From Trinickia soli (lineage in GTDB: Bacteria > Pseudomonadota > Gammaproteobacteria > Burkholderiales > Burkholderiaceae): a stretch of DNA of 64,000 bases. Under the pieces are notes generated by a model, which was given only the letters and a program-made list of their open reading frames with translations, had not been told where the DNA came from and did not search any database. The stretch spans positions 1 to 64,000 of the forward strand of contig NZ_PNYB01000020.1 of assembly GCF_002879855.1 (NCBI RefSeq), given 5' to 3'. Made by a program: the position numbers and the translations under genes. Positions 39,653-49,828 of this stretch are shown here, piece after piece; the first letter of the stretch is position 1; every line of letters begins with the position of its first letter.

Positions 39653-40139
39653 AGTCACTCCTTCTCTTTTTTCATCTGTTTGGATTCGCCGCCGCGATGC
39701 GCGAGGCATCGTCAAGCGGCGCCGACAGCCGGCGCACCTGCGGGAAGAGTAGTGTTATGCCATTCCAGCGCCGCGCTCAGCGGTTGAGCGGCCTGCTCGC
39801 CGCGCTGGAATGACACAAAGCTCCGCCCGCCTTTGCCGGCCGCTTTGAATCGGCCCGGCACGCAAACGACGCGAACCGGGTTGAACCTCACCGACACGCA
39901 CGACGCGTGCCGTCCGGCCTTGCATGGACCGCAAGTTACTGCCGAGGTTACTGCAATAGCGCCAAGTGCATTCGCACGCCCTGCGCGGGGTTCTACCGGG
40001 TACTGAAGCACCAGGTAGAACCGACTGCACTCTGTGTGAGATAGCGCTAAGCGCTGAAGCGCCAAGCGCCATCGCAAAAAACAAAATGCCTGTATCAGCG
40101 CACTGACACAGGCATCTTGCACAAAGCGGTAGCGGCCGA
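39653..40139. other. rpsO-pnp spacer with two stem-loops
   Basis: 487 bases with no gene. They hold the rpsO terminator hairpin (40075-40115) and, downstream on the transcript, a hairpin with 9-bp arms (39989-39997 pairing with 40014-40022). In E. coli a hairpin between rpsO and pnp is cut by RNase III and mediates PNPase autoregulation; this one occupies a comparable place, but the equivalence is inference. Confidence 0.5.
40075..40115 (-). terminator. Terminator of rpsO
   Basis: On the minus strand ATGCCTGTGTCAG (40103-40115) pairs with CTGATACAGGCAT (40086-40098) around a 4-base loop. It is followed by a U-rich run, and lies about 25 bases past the rpsO stop codon. Confidence 0.85.
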
Positions 40140-40409
40140 TTACTTGCGCAGACCCAGCTTTTCGATCAGCGAACGGTAACGGTCGGCGTCCTTGCCCTTC
40201 AGGTAGTCGAGCAGCTTACGACGACGGCTGACCATGCGCAGCAAACCGCGGCGGCTGTGGTGATCCTTCGTGTGCGACTTGAAGTGCGAGGTCAGTTCGT
40301 TGATGCGCGACGTGAGCAGCGCAACCTGAACTTCGGGCGAGCCCGTATCGTTCGTGCCGCGTGCGAATTGCGCGACGATTTCGGACTTGTTGATATCAGC
40401 AATAGACAT
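40140..40409 (-). CDS. rpsO: 30S ribosomal protein S15
   Basis: 89 residues, the standard size. The S15 signature is complete: [39 protein letters not shown] (about 29-67). It binds 16S rRNA early in small-subunit assembly. An extended -10 promoter lies about 70 bases upstream of the ATG. The gene has its own terminator, and pnp follows on the same strand. Confidence 0.98.
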   Translation of the reverse strand: MSIADINKSEIVAQFARGTNDTGSPEVQVALLTSRINELTSHFKSHTKDHHSRRGLLRMVSRRRKLLDYLKGKDADRYRSLIEKLGLRK

Positions 40410-40479
40410 GTGATTTCCTATGGAACAAACAAGCGGTCACGGAAGAAAGGCCGTGCCGTGGGTTTACGACGAAGCGCGC

Positions 40480-40488
40480 ATTGTAGCA
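40480..40488 (-). promoter_or_regulatory. Candidate extended -10 promoter of rpsO
   Basis: On the minus strand TGCTACAAT (TGn plus TACAAT) lies about 70 bases before the rpsO ATG. No good -35 is seen at the normal spacing, which is acceptable for extended -10 promoters. Confidence 0.45.
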
Positions 40489-40549
40489 CAACCGACGAGC
40501 GGGACCGCTACTCCAGGGCCGCCCCGCCTGGAGCCGGCTGCCACTGCCA

Positions 40550-41869
40550 TCAGGGCCGTTTCATCCGGCACTCGCCCGCGCCGCCTTCAGTCTGACTCGG
40601 CGACAACGCCAACACCGTGCGGAAGCCGTAGCCGGAACCCTCATTGTCGAACCGCACGCCGGGCGCGCCGACCTTGTCCATCTCGATGACATAAAGGGGT
40701 TGGATCAATTGATGGTCGTCGGCACGCATCGTGGCCTGGACGAAGCCGTTTTCGTAATGCATCCCTTCGAGCGCCTTCGCCACCGCTGCGGCGTCGGTGC
40801 CGTGCGCGCGCGTGATGGCGTCGGCCAGCATCTCGATCATGACGTCGATGCGCAGCAGCGCGTAGTCGTCACGCGCCGCCGGGAAGCGGGCGCGAAACGC
40901 GGCGTAGTAGGCGTCGGAGGCCGAGGCATCGGCATGCGGCAGCCGCTGCGCGGGCACGGCGGCCGTCCCTGCGTTCGGGTGCCAGTCGGCCACGGCCACC
41001 ACGCGCCCCACGCCGGCCTCGCCGATCGCGGCCGGCGCGTCGAGGCTGTTGCCGTAGAACGTATAGAACCTGCCGGCGAAGCCCTGCTCGCGCGCGGCTT
41101 TGACGAGCAGCGCGAGATCGTTGCCCCAGTTGCCGGTCACGACCGCATCGGCGCGGCTCGCACGCAACTTGGCGATGTACGGCGTGAAATCCTTGACGCG
41201 GCCGATCGGGTGGAACTCGTCGCCGACGATCGTCACGTCGGGGCGTTTCGCCGCGAGCGCCGCGCGGGCGAGCGTGCTGACGTCATGCCCGAAACTGTAG
41301 TCCTGGTTGAGCAGATAGACGCGCTTGACCGACTTGTCGCGCGCAATCACGTCCGCCAGTGCGTTCATGCGCATGCCGGCATGCGCGTCGAAGCGGAAAT
41401 GCCAGAAGCTGCAAGATGCGCCCGTCAGTGCGGGGTCGTCGGCCGAGTAGTTCAGAAACAACTCGCGATTGTCGGGCTCGCGGGCATTTTGCTTGTCGAT
41501 CGCGGCGACGAGCGCCGCGGCGACCGCCGAACCGTTGCCCTGCAGCACGAACGGGATATGTCGATCGGCCGCGGCGCGCAGCTGCACGAGGGCCTGCTCG
41601 GCACTGCCTTGACTGTCGAGTACGACGAGTTTCAGCGCGTGGGGGCCGTCGGGCAGCTTGACGCCGCCGCGCGCATTGACGCGCTCGATGGCGAAGCGGA
41701 TGTTTCGCTCGACAGCGGCGCCGGCGTCCGCGAACGGCCCCGACATGCCTTCGATCAGCGCGAGCTGGATTGGCGCGGGCGCCTCGCCCGCCCGGGCCGT
41801 GCCCGCCATCGGCACCGCCAGCACCCATATTGCGCCGGCGATCGCCGCCCACTTCGTCCATTTACCCAT
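40550..41869 (-). CDS. Periplasmic branched-chain amino-acid/amide-type substrate-binding protein
   Basis: 439 residues. Residues 1-34 form a signal peptide (MGKWTKWAAIAGAIWVLAVPMAGTARAG). The remainder is a type I periplasmic binding protein, with IQLALIEGMSGPFADAGAA at the start of lobe 1 and VKRVYLLNQDYSFGHDV in lobe 2. Such proteins deliver ligands to Liv-type ABC transporters. No permease or ATPase gene is adjacent, so it works with a transporter encoded elsewhere or as a stand-alone sensor; the ligand is unknown. The ATG at 41869 gives the best signal peptide. Confidence 0.85.
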   Translation of the reverse strand: MGKWTKWAAIAGAIWVLAVPMAGTARAGEAPAPIQLALIEGMSGPFADAGAAVERNIRFAIERVNARGGVKLPDGPHALKLVVLDSQGSAEQALVQLRAAADRHIPFVLQGNGSAVAAALVAAIDKQNAREPDNRELFLNYSADDPALTGASCSFWHFRFDAHAGMRMNALADVIARDKSVKRVYLLNQDYSFGHDVSTLARAALAAKRPDVTIVGDEFHPIGRVKDFTPYIAKLRASRADAVVTGNWGNDLALLVKAAREQGFAGRFYTFYGNSLDAPAAIGEAGVGRVVAVADWHPNAGTAAVPAQRLPHADASASDAYYAAFRARFPAARDDYALLRIDVMIEMLADAITRAHGTDAAAVAKALEGMHYENGFVQATMRADDHQLIQPLYVIEMDKVGAPGVRFDNEGSGYGFRTVLALSPSQTEGGAGECRMKRP

Positions 41870-42114
41870 GATTGCTTGTCCTTGCGGCATTCGTAATGCC
41901 GCGGATCATAGGCCGACGGCGCGCCGATTCGCAAGCATGTACCTGCGTCGCGCTTTCAAATCGGGACGACATGTTACGTCATCGCCCCGCGGCCGCGCTT
42001 GCGACGGTGACCCCGCCGCACCTTTGAGCCAGCGGCGAATCTTCGCTCTCGCCCTCTGTCCAAAGACGGCGGGCCCGTGGTAAAACGCCGCTCTGGGAGT
42101 TATCGGAGGAATTC

Positions 42115-42621
42115 ATGTCCAAACGTCTTTCGGTCGCGTTCGTTTGCGCCGCCGCTTTGGTGCTCGCGGGGTGCGCTCAACCGTGGCAGGGTTTTTCGCG
42201 CGGTGAAGATCAATCGGCACTCGTCGCACGTCTGGGTCCGCCGCGGGAGGTTTACGATCTTCCCGACGGCAGCAAACGGCTCATGTGGCCCACGCAACCT
42301 ATGGGCGAAGAGACGACGGCCGCCGACGTCGATTCTGCGGGAAAGATCATCTCGGTGCGGCAAGTACTGCAGCCAAGCGAGTTCTACAAGGCTCAAATCG
42401 GCACGTGGACGAAACAGGACGTGCTTGTCAATTTCGGGCGGCCCGTCGAGACGGCGTATTTTCCGCTGATGAAGCGCGAAGTCTGGACCTACCGTTATCT
42501 CGAAGACAACGTGTGGTACCAGCTTTATCACTTCTATTTCGATCCGCAGGGCATCTTGCGGCTCACGCAAAAGACGCCGGACCCGCTGCACGAGCCGGAT
42601 CGGAATCGGTTCGGTCTCTGA
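42115..42621 (+). CDS. BamE/SmpA-like outer-membrane lipoprotein
   Basis: 168 residues. The lipobox LAGC ends at Cys19-20, so the mature protein should be lipid-anchored. GEDQSALVARLGPPREVYDLPDG resembles the BamE/OmlA fold, and the pattern is repeated at residues 95-135 (WTKQDVLVNFGRPVETAYF), suggesting two BamE-like repeats. It is not the housekeeping bamE by sequence. The start has an excellent GGAGGA. It converges on leuA with a shared terminator, and has no operon partner. Confidence 0.75.
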   Translation: MSKRLSVAFVCAAALVLAGCAQPWQGFSRGEDQSALVARLGPPREVYDLPDGSKRLMWPTQPMGEETTAADVDSAGKIISVRQVLQPSEFYKAQIGTWTKQDVLVNFGRPVETAYFPLMKREVWTYRYLEDNVWYQLYHFYFDPQGILRLTQKTPDPLHEPDRNRFGL

Positions 42622-42702
42622 CGCCGAACGCTCGCGCGGGAAACACGCGCGCGTCATGAACCGTGAGCGCGGCTGATTCACTGCGTTGTAAAGCAAAAGC
42701 AA

Positions 42703-42744
42703 AAGCAAAAAACCCTCGCCGGCGTTCACCGCGCGAGGGTTTTT
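42703..42744. terminator. Bidirectional terminator between the lipoprotein gene and leuA
   Basis: A 9-bp stem (42711-42719 with 42733-42741) is flanked by A-rich sequence on the left and TTTTT on the right, so it makes a U-run on both strands. It serves the converging lipoprotein gene (+) and leuA (-). Confidence 0.88.
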
Positions 42745-42763
42745 GCATCAAGCGGCGGGAAGA

Positions 42764-44308
42764 TCAAACGCCTTGCGGATTAACCTTCTCCACGTTCGCA
42801 TTGAGCTTGTTCAGCGCCGAAATATAAGCCTTCGCCGAAGCCGCGACGATATCAGGGTCGGTGCCGACGCCATTCACGATACGCCCGCTCTTGGACAGCC
42901 GCACCGTCACTTCGCCCTGCGCCTGCGTCCCCGTCGTGATCGCGTTGACCGAGTACAGCAGCAACTCCGATCCGCTGCCCACCTCGCCCTCGATCGCGTT
43001 CAGCGTGGCGTCGACAGGCCCGTTGCCGCGCGCCTCGCCCACCGTCTCCTTGCCGTCGACGGAGAACACCACGCGCGCGTGCGGGCGCTCGCCCGTCTCG
43101 GAATGCTGAGCGAGCGAGATGAACTTGAAGTGCTCACGTTCCTGCGCCGCGGCCGACTCTTCCGTGACGATCGCGATGATGTCTTCGTCGAAGATCTCGG
43201 CCTTGCGATCGGCCAGCTCCTTGAAGCGCGCGAACGCCTGGTTCAACTCGGCCTCGCTCTCGAGCTGGATGCCAAGCTCCTGCAGGCGCTGCTTGAATGC
43301 ATTGCGGCCCGACAGCTTGCCCAGCACGATCTTGTTGGCGCTCCAGCCCACGTCTTCGGCGCGCATGATTTCGTACGTATCGCGCGCCTTGAGCACGCCG
43401 TCCTGGTGAATCCCGGACGCATGCGCGAACGCATTGGCCCCGACGACAGCCTTGTTCGGCTGGACGACGAAGCCCGTCGTCTGCGAAACGAGCTTCGAGG
43501 CAGGTACGATCTGCGTCGTGTCGATGCCGACGTCGAGACCGAAGTAGTCTCGACGCGTCTTGACCGCCATCACGATCTCTTCGAGCGCCGTGTTGCCCGC
43601 GCGCTCGCCCAGGCCGTTGATCGTGCATTCCACTTGCCGCGCGCCGCCGATCTTCACCCCGGCCAGCGAGTTCGCCACGGCCATGCCCAAATCGTTATGG
43701 CAATGCACCGAGAAAATGGCCTTGTCCGAGTTCGGAATCCGCTCGCGCAGCGTCTTGACGAGGTTGCCGTAGAGCTCGGGGACGCCATAGCCCACCGTAT
43801 CGGCAATATTGATCGTCGTCGCGCCTTCGTCGATCACGGCCTCGAGCACGCGGCACAGGAAATCCATATCGGAACGGCTGCCGTCCTCAGGCGAGAACTC
43901 GACATCGTTCGTGAACTTGCGCGCGAAGCGCACCGCAAGGCGCGCCTGTTCGTACACCTGGTCGGGCGTCATGCGCAGCTTCTTCTCCATATGCAGCGGA
44001 GACGTCGCAATGAACGTGTGGATGCGGAAGTGATCTGCCGGCGCGAGCGCATCGGCGGCCCGTTGGATGTCCTTGTCGTTCGCGCGCGCGAGCGAGCAGA
44101 CGGTGCTGTCCTTGATCAACGAAGCAATCGTGTTGATGGCGTCGAAATCGCCGTTCGAACTGGCCGCGAAACCGGCCTCGATCACGTCGACCTTCATCCG
44201 TTCGAGCTGTTTCGCGATACGGATCTTCTCTTCTTTCGTCATCGACGCGCCCGGCGATTGCTCGCCGTCACGCAACGTCGTGTCGAAAATAATCAGCTTG
44301 TCTGCCAT
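42764..44308 (-). CDS. leuA: 2-isopropylmalate synthase
   Basis: 514 residues, the first committed enzyme of leucine synthesis, condensing acetyl-CoA with 2-oxoisovalerate. The HMGL TIM barrel has [15 protein letters not shown] (metal-binding Asp), [19 protein letters not shown] (metal-binding HxH) and [14 protein letters not shown]. The C-terminal regulatory LeuA-dimer domain (about 390-514) holds the leucine feedback site. The ATG at 44308 is used. An independent promoter and a leucine-rich leader peptide precede it by 127-250 bases, so it is probably regulated separately from pssA upstream. Confidence 0.97.
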   Translation of the reverse strand: MADKLIIFDTTLRDGEQSPGASMTKEEKIRIAKQLERMKVDVIEAGFAASSNGDFDAINTIASLIKDSTVCSLARANDKDIQRAADALAPADHFRIHTFIATSPLHMEKKLRMTPDQVYEQARLAVRFARKFTNDVEFSPEDGSRSDMDFLCRVLEAVIDEGATTINIADTVGYGVPELYGNLVKTLRERIPNSDKAIFSVHCHNDLGMAVANSLAGVKIGGARQVECTINGLGERAGNTALEEIVMAVKTRRDYFGLDVGIDTTQIVPASKLVSQTTGFVVQPNKAVVGANAFAHASGIHQDGVLKARDTYEIMRAEDVGWSANKIVLGKLSGRNAFKQRLQELGIQLESEAELNQAFARFKELADRKAEIFDEDIIAIVTEESAAAQEREHFKFISLAQHSETGERPHARVVFSVDGKETVGEARGNGPVDATLNAIEGEVGSGSELLLYSVNAITTGTQAQGEVTVRLSKSGRIVNGVGTDPDIVAASAKAYISALNKLNANVEKVNPQGV

Positions 44309-44434
44309 GTCATGTCTCCAGGGGGACGTTTGCTTTGCAAATATCAAATACGAATTGGGGGCGGAATACGGAATTCGGGTGTCACCACCGCTGGCGACGC
44401 CGGACAACGAACGAGGCAGACGGGGCGAAAACGA

Positions 44435-44518
44435 TCAGCGCGGTAGGCGCGCTAGCGCTAGCGCGCATAGAGGCGCACCGGCGAAGAGGGGGAGGCGGGG
44501 GAAGGTCAAAATCGACAT
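44435..44518 (-). CDS. Predicted leucine-rich leader peptide of leuA (attenuator)
   Basis: A 27-residue open frame: ATG at 44518, TGA at 44435-44437, with 7 Leu. Four of them, at positions 17, 20, 22 and 25, use CTA, a rare codon in such high-GC genomes. A -10 element ends 7 bases upstream of the ATG, so the mRNA probably starts at or next to the ATG and the peptide would be read from a leaderless message. A 20-base palindrome (44447-44466) overlaps the CTA codons. The 126 bases between the leader and leuA contain a small hairpin (44381-44386 with 44393-44398) but no classic U-run, so the downstream mechanism is unresolved. Confidence 0.7.
   Translation of the reverse strand: MSILTFPRLPLFAGAPLCALALARLPR
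44447..44466 (-). repeat. 20-base perfect palindrome inside the leuA leader frame
   Basis: GCGCGCTAGCGCTAGCGCGC reads the same on both strands and can form an 8-bp hairpin with a 4-base loop in RNA. It overlaps two of the four CTA leucine codons of the leader peptide, so a ribosome stalled there would keep it open. Confidence 0.8.
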
Positions 44519-44525
44519 GTCGCCG

Positions 44526-44554
44526 ACTATAGCGGCATTCGGGCGTTCGCGCAA
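44526..44554 (-). promoter_or_regulatory. Candidate sigma-70 promoter of leuA
   Basis: On the minus strand TTGCGC (-35, 44549-44554) and TATAGT (-10, 44526-44531) are 17 bases apart. The distance from the -10 to the leader ATG is 7 bases. It lies between pssA and leuA, so leuA need not depend on read-through. Confidence 0.65.
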
Positions 44555-44642
44555 TCGGCGACGCGCCGAAGGCCGTGCCGCGCCGGACCGGTGGCGCAAT
44601 CGCCCTCTCCGGCTCCGGCAGCATGCGCGACATGGCCCTTTC

Positions 44643-45530
44643 TCAATGCTCGTGCGGGGCGGAACGCGCCGGATTGTCGCGTCCGCGAACGGCCATATAG
44701 GCCCAGAACGCGTAGCCCGAGAGCCCATAGAGCACGAACAGGCCGAACAGCATCAGCGGCGGATCGGACGAGACGAGCACGAAAGCGACGACGACGAGCA
44801 GGATCGCCGCGAACGGCACGCGATGCCGTACGTCGAGCGCCTTGCCGCTGTAGAACGGCGCGTTCGACACCATCGTCACGCCCGCATAGACGGTCAACGC
44901 AAAGGCGACCCACGGCAGCCACACGAGCTTGAGCGGCACGCGGTTATCGGTGGCAAGCCAGACGAAGCCCGCAATGAGCGCCGCCGCGGCCGGGCTCGGC
45001 AAGCCCTGGAAGAATCGCTTATCGACTACGCCGATGTTCGTATTGAAGCGCGCGAGCCGCAGCGCCGCGCCGGAACAGTAGACGAACGCGGCAAGCCAGC
45101 CCCACCGGCCAAGATCCTTGAGCACCCACTCGTACATGACGAGCGCCGGCGCGACACCAAACGAAACCATGTCGGACAAGCTGTCGAACTGCTCGCCGAA
45201 CGCGCTCTGCGTGTGCGTCATGCGGGCGACGCGGCCGTCCATGCCGTCGAGCACCATCGCGACGAAAATCGCAATGGCCGCAATCTCGAACCGCACGTTC
45301 ATTGCCTGCACGACGGCGAAAAAGCCGCAAAACAGCGCGGCCGTGGTGAACGCGTTCGGCAACAGGTAGATGCCGCGCGTGCGCAGGAACTGCTGGCGCG
45401 CGGCGCGCCGGCTTTCGGCCGGCGCCGAATCGGCGCCCAGTGTCTTGTTGCGGCGAAACGGGTTGCGCCGGAACGGACGCGGCATCGGCGTGGTGCCGGC
45501 ACGGGGGCGGCGCGGTTTGAAAGCAGCCAT
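44643..45530 (-). CDS. pssA: CDP-diacylglycerol-serine O-phosphatidyltransferase
   Basis: 295 residues, integral membrane. The CDP-alcohol phosphotransferase motif DG(x2)AR(x8)G(x3)D(x3)D is visible as DGRVARMTHTQSAFGEQFDSLSD (about 97-120). It makes phosphatidylserine, the precursor of phosphatidylethanolamine. The first 45 residues are a basic hydrophilic extension. The gene lies 21 bases after psd, so the two consecutive steps of the pathway are co-transcribed. Confidence 0.95.
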   Translation of the reverse strand: MAAFKPRRPRAGTTPMPRPFRRNPFRRNKTLGADSAPAESRRAARQQFLRTRGIYLLPNAFTTAALFCGFFAVVQAMNVRFEIAAIAIFVAMVLDGMDGRVARMTHTQSAFGEQFDSLSDMVSFGVAPALVMYEWVLKDLGRWGWLAAFVYCSGAALRLARFNTNIGVVDKRFFQGLPSPAAAALIAGFVWLATDNRVPLKLVWLPWVAFALTVYAGVTMVSNAPFYSGKALDVRHRVPFAAILLVVVAFVLVSSDPPLMLFGLFVLYGLSGYAFWAYMAVRGRDNPARSAPHEH

Positions 45531-45551
45531 CGAACCCTCCTCGGCGCCGCG

Positions 45552-46190
45552 TCAGAGTTCGGCGAGAATCGTCGACGAGGCGAAGACCTTTTCGCCGATC
45601 GACACCTTCGCCCGGCTGCCGAGCGGCAGATAGACGTCCACGCGCGAGCCGAAGCGGATGAAGCCGTAGCGCTGGCCGCGCGCCAGCGGCTCTCCCGTGC
45701 GCACGTAGCAAAGAATACGCCGCGCGATGAGGCCTGCGATCTGCACTGACGTCACCGTATGGCCGCTCGCCGTCTGGATCACGATCGCGTTGCGTTCGTT
45801 TTCCAGCGACGCTTTATCGACCGCGGCGTTCAGATAAGCGCCCGGGAAGTATTCGACCTTCGTAATCGCGCCGTCCACGGGCGAGCGTTGCGAATGGACG
45901 TTGAAGACATTCATGAACACACTGATCTTGAGCGCCTCGCGATCCGCGTAGGGATCGCGCGTGGTTTCCACTGCGACGATGCGGCCGTCGGCCGGGCACA
46001 GCACGGCATTCGCCTCGGTGGGAATGGCGCGCGGCGGATCGCGGAAGAACTGCACGACGAAGATCAGCACCAGCCAGAACGGCCAGGCGAAACCAAACCC
46101 CGCGACCGCATGGATCAACAACGCAACGACGGCGGCGATCGCGATAAACGGCCAGCCTTCGCGCGCGATGATCGGATGTGGGTAATTCAT
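45552..46190 (-). CDS. psd: Phosphatidylserine decarboxylase proenzyme (short form)
   Basis: 212 residues from the ATG at 46190. It is the short, archaeal-type Psd (about 210-220 residues) rather than the 320-residue E. coli form. There is one membrane segment near residues 16-45 and the self-cleavage Gly-Ser of [11 protein letters not shown] near 189-190, which generates the pyruvoyl group. [16 protein letters not shown] carries the conserved His. It converts phosphatidylserine to phosphatidylethanolamine together with pssA, 21 bases downstream. It is 141 bases after ilvC with a terminator-like hairpin in between. Confidence 0.95.
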   Translation of the reverse strand: MNYPHPIIAREGWPFIAIAAVVALLIHAVAGFGFAWPFWLVLIFVVQFFRDPPRAIPTEANAVLCPADGRIVAVETTRDPYADREALKISVFMNVFNVHSQRSPVDGAITKVEYFPGAYLNAAVDKASLENERNAIVIQTASGHTVTSVQIAGLIARRILCYVRTGEPLARGQRYGFIRFGSRVDVYLPLGSRAKVSIGEKVFASSTILAEL

Positions 46191-46226
46191 GGATTGTTTC
46201 GGACTTTTTGTAAAACCACTAGGATA

Positions 46227-46263
46227 GCAAAAGCCGCCCCGTACGAGACGCACGGGACGGCTT
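46227..46263 (-). terminator. Terminator-like hairpin between ilvC and psd
   Basis: On the minus strand AAGCCGTCCCGT (46252-46263) pairs with ACGGGGCGGCTT (46231-46242), with one mismatch, followed by TTTT. It could end or attenuate the ilvBNC transcript before psd-pssA. Confidence 0.6.
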
Positions 46264-46331
46264 CAGAGAGGAATTCCCGACGGCCGGCCGCGGCGCGCAA
46301 GGCGCCTGAGCCGGCCTGATCGGTTCGATTC

Positions 46332-47387
<1,056 letters not shown>

Positions 47388-47442
47388 TTAGAGGCGCGCG
47401 CGTCATGGGCGCGCGCCGATCGGTTGCTGCGTTGTGCCTGCG

Positions 47443-47934
47443 TCAAACCTTCAAAATGCGCTCCCCGCGCCCGATACCCGAGCTGCCCGTGCGGACCGTC
47501 TCGAGAATCACGGCGGCGTCGAGCGCTTCGATGAAGGCGTCGAGTTTGTCGCTCGCCCCCGTCAGCTCGATCGTGTAGGTCTTTTCGGTTACGTCGATGA
47601 TACGGCCGCGGAAGATGTCCGCCATCCGTTTCATTTCTTCGCGTTCCTTGCCGACCGCACGGACCTTGATCAGCATCAGCTCGCGCTCGATGTGGGCGCC
47701 TTCGGTCAAGTCGACCACCTTCACCACCTCGATCAGGCGGTTCAAGTGCTTCGTGATCTGTTCGATCACGTCGTCCGAGCCAATGGAGACAATGGTCAGG
47801 CGCGACAGCGAATGGTCTTCCGTCGGCGCGACCGTCAAGGTTTCGATGTTGTAGCCGCGAGCCGAAAAAAGACCGACCACGCGCGAGAGCGCACCCGGTT
47901 CGTTCTCCAGCAAGACGGAGATGATATGTCTCAT
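47443..47934 (-). CDS. ilvN: Acetolactate synthase small (regulatory) subunit
   Basis: 163 residues. The ACT domain at residues 1-75 (MRHIISVLLENEPGALSRVVGLFSARGYNIETL) binds valine for feedback control, and a second ACT-like C-terminal half follows. The IlvH/IlvN size is typical. It is 130 bases after ilvB and directs the catalytic subunit. I use ilvN as the symbol; ilvH is equally used for this family. Confidence 0.96.
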   Translation of the reverse strand: MRHIISVLLENEPGALSRVVGLFSARGYNIETLTVAPTEDHSLSRLTIVSIGSDDVIEQITKHLNRLIEVVKVVDLTEGAHIERELMLIKVRAVGKEREEMKRMADIFRGRIIDVTEKTYTIELTGASDKLDAFIEALDAAVILETVRTGSSGIGRGERILKV

Positions 47935-48064
47935 GTTGCTTTCCCGTTTATCCAGATGTCGATTGCCTGCGGCGCCGGCCCGCTTTCCCTCGCTCGCGAT
48001 GCACGCGCTTCGTGAGCGCGCGTGCGACGCGAGGGCGGTTCGAGCGACGCCCCGTTAGTCTTGG

Positions 48065-49828
48065 TCAGAGGTCTTCGGCGCCCAGCAGCATCTCGGTGAT
48101 GCCCTTGCCGGCCTGGACCATCGGCCAGACGTTTTCGGTCGGGTCGGTCTGGAAATCGAGAAACACGGTGCGATCCTTCAAGCGCAACGCCTCCTTCAGC
48201 GCCGGCTCGACTTCGGAAGTCTTTTCAACCCGGATCCCGACATGACCGTACGCCTCGGCGAGCTTCACGAAATCGGGCAGCGCGTCCATGTACGAATGCG
48301 AGTAGCGCTTGCTGTATTCGATCTGCTGCCACTGGCGCACCATGCCCAGATAGCGGTTGTTCAGCGAAATGATCTTGATGGGCGTGTCGTACTGCTTGCA
48401 GGTCGACAGCTCCTGAATGCACATCTGGATCGAGCCTTCGCCCGTGATGCAGACGACTTCCGAATCGGGGTGCGCCATCTTCACGCCCATCGCGGCCGGC
48501 AGGCCGAAGCCCATCGTGCCGAGGCCGCCCGAATTGATCCAGCGGCGCGGCTTGTCGAAACGGTAGAACTGCGCGGCCCACATCTGATGCTGGCCGACGT
48601 CGGAGCACACATACGCGTTGCCGTCGGTCAGCTCCCAGAGCTTCTCGACAACGTATTGCGGCTTGATGATCTCGCTCTTGCGGTCGTACTTGAGGCAGTC
48701 CTTCGCGCGCCAGCCTTCGATGTCCTTCCACCATTCGCGCAGCGCTTCGGTATCGGGGCCGTGCTCGGCGTGTTGAAGTTGCTCGATCAGTTCCTTGAGC
48801 ACTTCTTTCACGTCGCCGACGATCGGAATGTCGACCTTCACGCGCTTGCTGATCGACGAAGGATCGATGTCGATATGGATGATCTTGCGCGGACGCGACG
48901 AGAAATGCTGCGGATCGCCGATCACGCGATCGTCGAAGCGCGCGCCGATGGCGATCAGGACGTCGCAATTCTGCATCGCCATGTTCGCTTCGTACGTGCC
49001 GTGCATGCCGAGCATGCCGAGGAATTTCTTGTCGCTGGCGCGGTAACCGCCCAGCCCCATCAGCGTATTCGTGACGGGATAGCCGAGCAGGTCGGCAAAT
49101 TGGTTCAGCTCGCGCGAGGCGTCCGCCAGGATGATGCCGCCGCCCGTGTAGATATAGGGGCGCTTGGCCGAGAGCAGCAGCGAAACGGCTTTGCGGATCT
49201 GGCCCGAATGGCCTTTCGTCACCGGGTTGTACGAACGCAGCGAAACCGTCTTGACCGGTTCGTACTGGCACGGCGTCTTCGAAATGTCCTTCGGAATGTC
49301 GATCAACACCGGGCCCGGACGCCCGGTGCGCGCGATGAAGAAGGCTTTCTTGACAGTGGCGGCCAGGTCGCGCACATCCTTCACGAGGAAGTTGTGCTTC
49401 ACGCACGGACGCGTGATGCCGACGGTGTCGCATTCCTGGAAGGCGTCCTGACCGATCGCGGCGGTCGGCACCTGTCCGCTGATGATCACCATCGGAATCG
49501 AATCCATGTACGCCGTGGCGATGCCGGTGACGGCGTTGGTCACTCCGGGGCCGGACGTCACGAGGCAAACGCCGACCTTGCCTGTCGAGCGCGAGTAAGC
49601 GTCGGCAGCATGCACGGCAGCCTGTTCGTGGCGCACGAGCACGTGCTGGACTTTGTCCTGCTTATAGAGTTCGTCGTAGATATACAGTACCGCGCCGCCG
49701 GGATAGCCCCACAGCACCTCGACGCCTTCGTCCGCCAGCGCGCGCATGAGCACGGTCGCGCCAATCGAATCGGCTTCGTGGGAAGGAGTGGTATCCGACG
49801 TGGAGAATTCCGCGCTGGGCATGTTCAT
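48065..49828 (-). CDS. ilvB: Acetolactate synthase large (catalytic) subunit
   Basis: 587 residues, a thiamine-diphosphate enzyme. Residues 20-180 are the pyrimidine-binding domain, with the catalytic Glu in RHEQAAVHAADAY. The FAD-binding middle follows, then the TPP/Mg-binding C-domain with GEGSIQMCIQEL and NNRYLGMVRQWQ. It makes acetolactate from two pyruvates. It leads the ilvB-ilvN-ilvC operon; a promoter candidate lies about 150 bases upstream. Confidence 0.97.
   Translation of the reverse strand: MNMPSAEFSTSDTTPSHEADSIGATVLMRALADEGVEVLWGYPGGAVLYIYDELYKQDKVQHVLVRHEQAAVHAADAYSRSTGKVGVCLVTSGPGVTNAVTGIATAYMDSIPMVIISGQVPTAAIGQDAFQECDTVGITRPCVKHNFLVKDVRDLAATVKKAFFIARTGRPGPVLIDIPKDISKTPCQYEPVKTVSLRSYNPVTKGHSGQIRKAVSLLLSAKRPYIYTGGGIILADASRELNQFADLLGYPVTNTLMGLGGYRASDKKFLGMLGMHGTYEANMAMQNCDVLIAIGARFDDRVIGDPQHFSSRPRKIIHIDIDPSSISKRVKVDIPIVGDVKEVLKELIEQLQHAEHGPDTEALREWWKDIEGWRAKDCLKYDRKSEIIKPQYVVEKLWELTDGNAYVCSDVGQHQMWAAQFYRFDKPRRWINSGGLGTMGFGLPAAMGVKMAHPDSEVVCITGEGSIQMCIQELSTCKQYDTPIKIISLNNRYLGMVRQWQQIEYSKRYSHSYMDALPDFVKLAEAYGHVGIRVEKTSEVEPALKEALRLKDRTVFLDFQTDPTENVWPMVQAGKGITEMLLGAEDL

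Noticed and set aside
37598-39787. Long plus-strand frame opposite pnp
   Set aside because: Antisense shadow of pnp; no ribosome-binding site, no family and compositional bias.
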